A DNA stretch of 64,000 nt from Selaginella moellendorffii (Eukaryota; Streptophyta; Lycopodiopsida; Selaginellales; Selaginellaceae). The notes beneath the pieces were generated by a model that was given only the letters and a program-made list of their open reading frames with translations, searched no databases and was not told where the DNA came from. The stretch spans positions 1,472,672-1,536,671 of the forward strand of contig NW_003314268.1 in assembly GCF_000143415.4 (NCBI RefSeq). The letters run 5' to 3'. Positions 56,892 to 64,000 of this stretch are shown here, in pieces; positions within the stretch are counted from its first letter, which is position 1; every line of letters starts with the position of its first letter. Both the position numbers and the translations under genes were made by a program.

Positions 56892-58039
56892 TATTATACA
56901 TGTGAAATTGAACTTTGTAATGTTATTGGTGATAGCCATAAACTTGGTTATATACAATTGTAAAATAATCATCACATTTTGATATAAAAAATTTACTTAC
57001 TAGATTATTCATCACATTTTGATATAAAAATATTACTTTCTAGATTACAAAGATATGAGCTATAGGTTTAGGCTAATGTATAAAGAATATAGGAAAGAAA
57101 AGGTAGTAGGAAGGAAGGTTCTTTCTTTATGTTCTTTTCAAGTGGTTATAGAGGGTATTATCAATTATTATTTAATTGCATCACTATAGTAATGAAAGAA
57201 TGCCAGAAATTTAAAAAACAAATTTCTAGATATTATCAATAATATTTATTTCTCTAATAGAAAATTTTAAGCTTATTTAGAAAAGAATGTTTTAAGCTGG
57301 ATTCTATCTATAGTAGTATTTATATATTTTTAGTATAAAAATTCTAAATTATATATAAATAAAAATAATCTTTTGGCTGAGTAAAACTTTTTTATATTTA
57401 ATTTAGATATAGTCTTAAACGATAAAATTCAGATATCTATTGGAGGTAATGTCTCTCTCTGTGTACATAGATAAAAATATAAGTGCTTAAATACTTGAAG
57501 AGTATGATAAAACTTAAGTTATATGTAGAGAAAATTAAAATGAAATAAAATAAAATAAAGTGACTATAATTTATTTTATTTATATTTAATGATAAAAAGA
57601 ATGTGTACACAAACTTGTTACTATTTTTGTTCACTTAAGCAAACTTGTAGAGGTAATAGTGAATATATCTAATATGCTTGGATATTCTAGGATATTTTAC
57701 CATCTAACAGTTATTATTCATTTAGATTAATCTTGTATTTATAGTTTATAAAAATATTTATAATTTATAAAATTTCCTAAACACTTTATTCTACCATCTA
57801 ATGGTTCATATATAATAAGATTAATCTTGTTTTTATAAATTATAAACATCCATTCGATCAATTGGGTTAATAAATAAGAATAACACTACTATTAAATAAA
57901 CCAAGTGTTGTTGCATGCATAAATTTAAGTGTAAGAAAAGCCATTTATAATGCAAAATTTTAATTAAAATCATTTATAACTAATAAATATAGATTTTCTT
58001 TTGGTCAAGCCAATCTATTCTTTTAGACTACCAAAAAAT
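56892..58039. other. AT-rich intergenic DNA
   Basis: Strongly AT-rich, no gene. A short segment at about 57660-57860 (GGATATTCTAGGATATTTTAC; ATCTAACAG) matches about 18430-18600, so it shares a dispersed repeat with the region beyond the functional P450 gene. Confidence 0.55.
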
Positions 58040-59250
58040 CTCCCACTTTAAATCCATGAAGAAAATTGGAAAGAGCAATCTAGATACCAGAGGAGGCCAC
58101 GGCAAAGTCTTGCCCATGATTAACATTGCAGGCCATGACCACTCCAACAGACTTTCCCAAGCAGTGTTGAGTTGTCATACCTGGCAGATATCTGGATCTC
58201 AATCAAAGGCAATGGGAGGGTGGAAACGAAATTTGCTTGAAAACCTCAAGCTTGGATATGTCTCCCTCTTTCCATAGAGAAAACCATCGCAGTTACAAGT
58301 TAACATAAAGTACCACGAGTAGAGGTCTTCAAGATTGACCGCATTATTTCCAATGTGAGACTGATCTCCATGAGATAAAAAACCTTACCGGTCATCCAAA
58401 ACCTTCATGTTATCCCCAGCCAGCAACCAAGTCAAGCCATCAAGTAGGGGAAATAGGCAGTGATACTCCCTCCTCAAGAATTTCATCAATCATCGTTATG
58501 AAATTCGAGGCCTCCTTTGCAATGGCCGGATCGTCCGAGGCCTTGGACAGTGTGGTCTCACTCTCAGCCTTTGAAGCTCTGAAGAGCTCATGACTCCCAC
58601 AGCTCGTCCCGGATGTCATACTCACCCTCTTGGCCGTGAAGAGCTCCGTCGTGCAAAGCTTCCTCACCTTCTTCCAGTAGGCGAGAAAGACATGCTCCTG
58701 TAATTCATGTCAATAGAGACCACATAGGCAAATTCCGTGCTTGAGAAACTCCTTAGCGATGGCTAAAGTGGACACCATGAATAGAGGGCCCTGCTGTGCC
58801 GCGCTCAATCGTCCAGCAGCAGCCTGTAGGTTTTTAAGTGATTAAGTTGGTTTATACAATTTAACTTTTTGTCATTAAGCTTGTTATTATTTTTTATTGA
58901 TAAGTGTTATTAATAGTCATTATTTGTGACATTTATAATAGTTATCCAAATAATGTCATTATTATGTTTAGTTGACTAAATGTATGTGGCTCCTGCTTCT
59001 CACTTAGTAGTAGTGCCAAGCGTAAGTGAAGGAGGGGTCCAAATTTCTACAAGAGCTTCTGAAGTGTGATGTGTGGGATAAAAAGAATGGGAGCAACAAT
59101 GGATGGGCAAAAGTTGATATGCTTGACATATCACACTGAATATACAACCAAAAGGTTAAACTAAGGGTGTGGCACCTGGATCTCATGAGGAGAAGAGCAT
59201 GTCACCTTGACATGGGATGCCCGGGAGATGGAAGTGGCCGTTGCTTGCTT
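58040..59250 (-). pseudogene. P450 pseudogene related to the gene at 15364-16901
   Basis: Segments collinear with the functional P450 survive: 58046-58075 matches around 15500-15540, 58200-58275 matches the part before the K-helix, 58430-58680 matches the end of exon 1, and 59030-59245 the N-terminal half including the GCCCGGGAGATGGAAGTGGC block. The haem-binding loop is gone. Large deletions, frameshifts and AT-rich inserts (about 58830-58985 and 59075-59215) interrupt it. It looks like a duplicate lost long ago rather than a processed copy, since the order of both exons is kept. Confidence 0.8.
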
Positions 59251-59433
59251 GAATGTCTAAACCTTCTTCCAATTTTATATGTACAGGCATTGACCCCAAA
59301 GACAACGCGAACTTGTACCTACCGGCACCTAAATGACATTTTATAGCCGAACGGTGTCTAGAGAAATATTCTTGGCAAATCGAAGCTATGAGATGTTGTC
59401 CAAGGAAAAAAGAATCACAAACATATATATACA

Positions 59434-61725
59434 TTACCAATTGCGGTCATGAGGTTCTGGATAATCCAAACCAAGCTTCTCAAAAATCTCCCGCTCTGTC
59501 TCACAAGGAATGGATTCCGTACTTGCTTTAGACTGCAAAAACATAACGTTATAACAAGATAAAAGAGAAAGAACAACCATACATCTTTCTTCTTGCTTTC
59601 ACGTATGAAGAGTCCTTGATCGCTCAGCTTGTATCCAAACTTCACCCGAGCCAAAAATCGAATCCTGCCAGACATTGTTGCAGTTAGCAAAGCATGGAAA
59701 TGCTATCAAACGATGGAACTTACTTTCTGTTGAGAACATCGTTCCCAGTAAAGGCGAGTAGTGCAAAAGCGTACACATGCCTTGGATAAACCTGAACGAG
59801 CACGACATTGCATCGGAGAAACATAGCGAAAGCTTACTTTTATGTCTATTCTTCGATAAGGTTTGCCTTGGAAGTGAAAAATCCCCATAAACATATCGGG
59901 TTGAGTACCTCCCTGTCCGAATCACATGAAGCACACTAAAGAAAAGAAAAGGCCGAGTTTACCTTTCGAGCATTTGCATCGACGCGAAGGCCATCTACGA
60001 TAAACTCGATTCTGCGCAGTTCTTGGACGAGCCTCGCCAGAAGATCCTGATGGCTGCATAGCAAATGTAAGTGAGAGGAGTGCGTACAACATCGCAAACT
60101 CGTAAACCTGGAACCATCTGGATGAGTGATGAGAATATCAACGTCGCCACAAGTAGGCTTGCCTCTTCGATAAGAGCCTGCTGCGTTTACCCAAGCCTAC
60201 AAGAATGACGCAGTGATAAGCAAGAGGAGAAATGTGTAAAAACTTACCCCCGGAGCAAGAGTTTCAACAACACCTCGCACGAACTTTTCGGTGTCCGCCA
60301 CTTCGTCTCGAGGAATTCGCAAATTAATATCGTCATAATACTTGACGCCCATGCGTTGCATAGAAGTCAGGGACGAGTAATTCTCCAGGTCCTTGACAGT
60401 GCGAAATCCTTTCTTGTACAGCTCTCGTGCCTGAATTGCTCCGATACCCCACACTGAGCCAAGAACTTGTATCTCGCCAACCTGAACCACGAAAAAGAAA
60501 CACACTGATCATCCAGCTTCACCCAAGTAATAAGTGTCGGAATAAAAACCTGCGCTTTCAGATTGTCAAGCTTTTGAAGTTGTCCAGTTCCCAGAATCTC
60601 CTTCACCATTTTTACAAGGGATTTTCCCACCCCATACATTTCTCTAATCTGCTCGACACTCGTCACTTTGTATGGCAAACTTCGCAGCTTATTCACAGTC
60701 TACAAAGCAAAGCTTTAGTACAAGTGGAAAAGCAAGAGTATCCATTACCTTTCTGTAGATCAGGGATCTCCATTGGTCTCCTAAAACGTCCTCGTAGAGG
60801 TGCCACATCTCAGCCAGCGGATTCGTCAAATGCTCGTTGAGATTTGGACTCTCTTGCTTGCCGTAGAAGGTCTGCTTCCGCCTTAACTTCTCCTTGAAGT
60901 TCATGTTTTCATCCTCGTCCGAGCTCGCATCCTCCTCTTCGACAGGCTCCTCTTGATCGTCCGCAGCAACGGAAGTTCCAGCGGTTATAGTTGCGTTTTC
61001 TTCTGTCTTGACGAGAAAGCTTGTGCCATCTTGTGTCGTGTCCAGAAACGAAGAGCTTTCTCTCGAAGTTGATGTGATCTCCGAGGTGGTCTTATGCTCC
61101 TCTCCAGGATTTGTGACATGCGGAGTTTGGAGCTGGCAAGTCCTCGCTAGATCTTGCTGTTCTAAAGCGGCCGTAGCAACAATGGTTGTCTCGGGGTCGC
61201 GTAGAACAACAGACGATTGATAGCTTTCGGTGGAGACGAGAATTCCTTCTGTCAAACATGTTTGAAGCCAATCATATGGAAGAAACAACTGAAAAATAAG
61301 AAAATAAAGGAGAGTCTTGAGAATGAATGAAGAAAGAAGATCAAAGTGTTCTTACCTTGGCGAGATTTTCAGCGTCTGGAAGCCCATCCAGAGCTTTCCT
61401 ATTGACAGCCAGGACATAATTCAAGTCTCGTGACACTCGCTTCTTGTTTGGATCGGCAATCGTCCCTCCCAGGCTCTCAAATCTCTTCTTCCAAATCTAC
61501 CAGCACCCCGCGGGGTTTATCTTAGCGCACAGCGATCCTACATACCTGCAGCCTCATGCCATTCACTCCGCGCTCCACAAACAGGGCACAAATTCCCGAG
61601 AAAATCCCTTCCTTCTTCTCTTCCTCCTCTCTCCCCTTGGGCCGGAGCTTGGAATTCCCATTCGCAAAGCATTCTTTGATAGAATTCGCGCGCTTCCTCG
61701 TCGATTTGCTCCTCTCCTCGCTCAT
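59434..61725 (-). CDS. POLL: DNA polymerase lambda (family X), 11 exons
   Basis: The nuclear gap-filling polymerase of base excision repair and end joining; in plants the only family-X polymerase. Eleven exons: 61725-61546, 61496-61356, 61288-60749, 60699-60550, 60481-60248, 60196-60108, 60053-59963, 59912-59838, 59791-59724, 59664-59583 and 59532-59434. All introns are GT-AG, 46-68 bp, and all phases agree, giving 582 residues. Order: BRCT domain (about 35-125; [20 protein letters not shown]), Ser/Thr/acidic linker, 8-kDa domain (about 245-335), helix-hairpin-helix [12 protein letters not shown], palm with [19 protein letters not shown] (Asp433, Asp435) and RRIDIK (Asp498), and the C-terminus ending EPHDRNW. 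All three catalytic aspartates are present. The start precedes the BRCT by the usual length. It looks functional; the ZUP1-like stop lies 176 bp upstream. Confidence 0.96.
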
Positions 61726-61901
61726 GTAGAACCCTAGGGCTTTGCGGTGACAGCTTAAAGGCGAAGATAGATTCCAATTCGTAAGATTTTCACCGCGAAA
61801 ATCGCGACCATCGGATCTACTTTAAATTACAACCGTTGGAATTTGTATATCCACGAAAATCATGACCGTTGGATTCTAGAATCGTTGGATCAAAACTTGT
61901 T

Positions 61902-63814
61902 CTAATACAAATAACTTGTGCTTGACAAGTTCTTCAAGTTTTCGAGCTCTTTGCCTTGCGCAATGCCTGGATCAATATGACAAACCTGAAGCAGCAAGAA
62001 AAATCATTCCAGAGAAACACATACGCACACAAAAAAACCGAAGAAGAGAACAAGTATGTACCTGATAAGCTGCTCTCTTGAGCGTATGAACTCCACGTTT
62101 TATAAGCTTTTGCCATCCAGTTTTCGCTCGTAAAGCTTTCACGAGTTCTTCTGTCCGCTGCCAAAGGACGTATCATCAACGAAACAGCAAAGCATAGCAA
62201 AGTTACCTGTGATGGATCAAAAACTAAAAGGAACGCTTCTTCCGGCCCGCCTAGCTTCCTTCTTCTTTGAATCCCCACAATTGTCCTAGAATGCCCCTGA
62301 TGCTGAAAGTAAAGAGGCCTGCAAGAGAAAAGTTTCAATGAGCACAGAGAAAATCTCATCAAAGAACACGCAAAGAAATACTCACGGTCGTCTGGAGATG
62401 ATAACCAGCGGCTGGCGATTCTCTACATGGTCCCTGTCCTCCTCCGTGTAATAGTTCCACACCCAGTCCACAAGCCGCTGGTGATTATAATCCTCGAAGT
62501 CACCCCCACAAGCCTTCGGCGATGGCTTTTCAATCCTCTCAAACTCATGCGACCGTCCTGGCTGATTTTTAAAGCACACGAAGCAGAGATCACAATCCTG
62601 TTGCTTGCTGCTCGAGAACCTCGGACCACGAATCGGATACATCCCGCAAGAATCACAGTGAGCGTTCCAGTGCTGAACTATACCTCTCTCGGAGTCGTTT
62701 TGCTGCCTTGGCCCGGCTCTCTTCGCAACCCTCTTGGATGGAACTTTACCACCGGTCGTTCTCGTCAGTGCCTTGAAGTCGACGATTCTAGCACGAACTC
62801 CAAACAGTCTCAGCAGCGCAGCACACTCTGTCGTTCCAATCCATTTCTGCGAACCGTATATGGCACCGTTGAAGTGCTCGGCTCCATCCGAGTCGAATCC
62901 TTTCGACCAGGCGATCTCGAGCCACTGCTGCAGAGCTGCTATCGTCGGCACAAACCCGGCTCCTCCAAACAAAGCTTTCCTGTAGGCTTCATCTCTCGCG
63001 AGGAGATAAGAGCTAAGCATCTGTATGTTCCGCCACCCGCAGCCCCATCCCAGATCATGGCTAGTGCTCTGATAATGATCGATGAAACTCGTAAGTGCGT
63101 AGGCCGAGGGCCTTTGCTGCTCGGCCACCACGCACTTGCGGAGAAGATCGATGAAGCCTTCTTCAACCGGAACAAAACTATCTCTTTCCTGCGAAGCTAT
63201 GACTGCCGGAATCTCCCACGGACAACCATCTCGAGAGCTGGATGGACGAGCAGCAAAGAACTGTTCCTGCTGTTGCTGCTCCTGCTGGCTACTGCTACCG
63301 GTATCTAGAGGATTCTCGACGAGCTGCCAGAGTCGAAAGTTTCAATCAAAACTGGCCAGAAAACTGGAAAAACAATTCGACTCACGAACAGTGCTCTTCT
63401 CACTCTTGGCACTCTCCCTTTCCGAGCAAAGTTACCTCAAAGTGTACCGACTGACGAGCATTCAAGGAAAACAATGAGCTCTCCCATTCTACCACACTAT
63501 TAAACAAGCGGTCCTAAAACACTGGAAACGTTAGCGAGAGAAAAGAAAAAAAAATGTAGAGAAGAACACAAAGAAAAACAAAAAAATGCGGGAGACAAGG
63601 ACGCACTCACTTGCGCTCGGGCAAACTCCTCGTCCCTCTCGATCTGCTCCTGATCCAGGTGCTCATTCACATGCCTGATACCCCAAAAATCGAATGAACG
63701 CCCACAACCGAAGCTAACTCGCGAGATCTTGGGATCTACTAGATCCCAAAAGCCCTGCGCTTACCGATCGAGATCGCCATCGTCCACCGCGCACCCGCAA
63801 ACGGGGCAGTCCAT
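61902..63814 (-). CDS. ZUP1: ZUFSP/ZUP1-type C78 peptidase (deubiquitinase) with a ZZ-like insert, 7 exons
   Basis: Peptidase family C78; ZUP1/ZUFSP members cut K63-linked ubiquitin chains in genome maintenance, UFSP members process UFM1. Exons: 63814-63765, 63674-63611, 63513-63436, 63323-62386, 62318-62207, 62157-62062 and 61985-61902, with all phases consistent and 473 residues. An N-terminal C2H2/UBZ-like finger (CPVCGCAVDDGDLDRHVNEH) precedes a Gln-rich linker. The peptidase has LGWGCGWRNIQML (Cys159), GHSRTIVGI (His386) and VFDPSQ (Asp411), a complete triad. At about 287-330 an inserted CDSCGMYPIRGPRF...CDLCFVCF resembles the ZZ finger of NBR1. The C-terminus VCHIDPGIAQGKELENLK fits the family. 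The N-terminal finger and C-H-D arrangement favour ZUP1 over UFSP1/2. The start is the only ATG before the finger. Confidence 0.92.
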
Positions 63815-64000
63815 CGCTTCCCGCCCGCCAAGAGCCCTAAACCATTTCAAACCAGATGGCGATTCATAGTTCTTACCGTGCAAAATGTAACGTTTGCCGT
63901 ACATAAGGTTTCAAAGATAAGAATATCGCACGAATAATCATGTCGTACAACCCATCGATTAAGAATGTCCTTCGAACAATCATGCCGTACTACCGCCCAA
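63815..64000. other. Upstream region of the C78 peptidase gene
   Basis: This presumably holds the promoter and 5' UTR. A telo-box-like CCCTAAACC is seen at about 63834. No clear TATA box was seen. Confidence 0.4.

Overview
The window is nuclear DNA of a land plant. Small introns (mostly 35-75 bp), many-exon housekeeping genes packed about 100-180 bp apart, a clan-71 P450 with one 53-bp intron, and large blocks of nested chromoviral LTR elements fit a lycophyte such as Selaginella best; the species is inference. No rRNA, tRNA or CRISPR was seen. A 100-N assembly gap lies at 56057-56156.

Layout. (1) 1-5.65 kb: decayed repeats, no gene. (2) 5.65-10.6 kb: a broken plus-strand Ty3/Gypsy chromovirus. 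(3) 11.8-16.9 kb: three minus-strand host genes: a GDSL lipase, a 13-exon MCM-binding protein (MCMBP/ETG1) and a cytochrome P450. (4) 17-20.4 kb: AT-rich DNA with retroelement scraps. (5) 20.7-33.8 kb: a minus-strand chromovirus carrying two nested insertions, a 707-bp TRIM (22594-23300, TSD GGTGC) and a plus-strand chromovirus (24311-29289, TSD AGTAA). (6) 34561-45812: an 11.25-kb DNA transposon. (7) 46-56.9 kb: LTRs and internal pieces of related retroelements. (8) 58.0-59.3 kb: a P450 pseudogene. (9) 59.4-63.8 kb: two complete minus-strand genes, DNA polymerase lambda and a ZUFSP/ZUP1-type C78 peptidase.

The most interesting object is the transposon of region 6. It has 24-bp perfect terminal inverted repeats and a TTTT target duplication, and a paralogous empty site survives at 54407-54410. 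Two genes diverge from a repeat-rich centre. The leftward gene, with many introns, encodes a large protein with a possible ParB/sulfiredoxin-like motif, an acidic tract, a tandem repeat and a C-terminal FCP1/NIF-type HAD phosphatase. The rightward gene encodes a transposase-like protein. About sixteen copies of a 22-bp near-palindrome occur inside this element and were not found elsewhere in the window. Four of them form the core of 38-54-bp introns, which suggests introns built from, or colonised by, the palindrome. In-frame stops and an apparent deletion show that this copy is at least partly decayed.

The host genes concern replication (MCMBP), repair (Pol lambda), ubiquitin processing (ZUP1-like) and secondary or lipid metabolism (P450, GDSL). 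They look individually regulated rather than functionally clustered.
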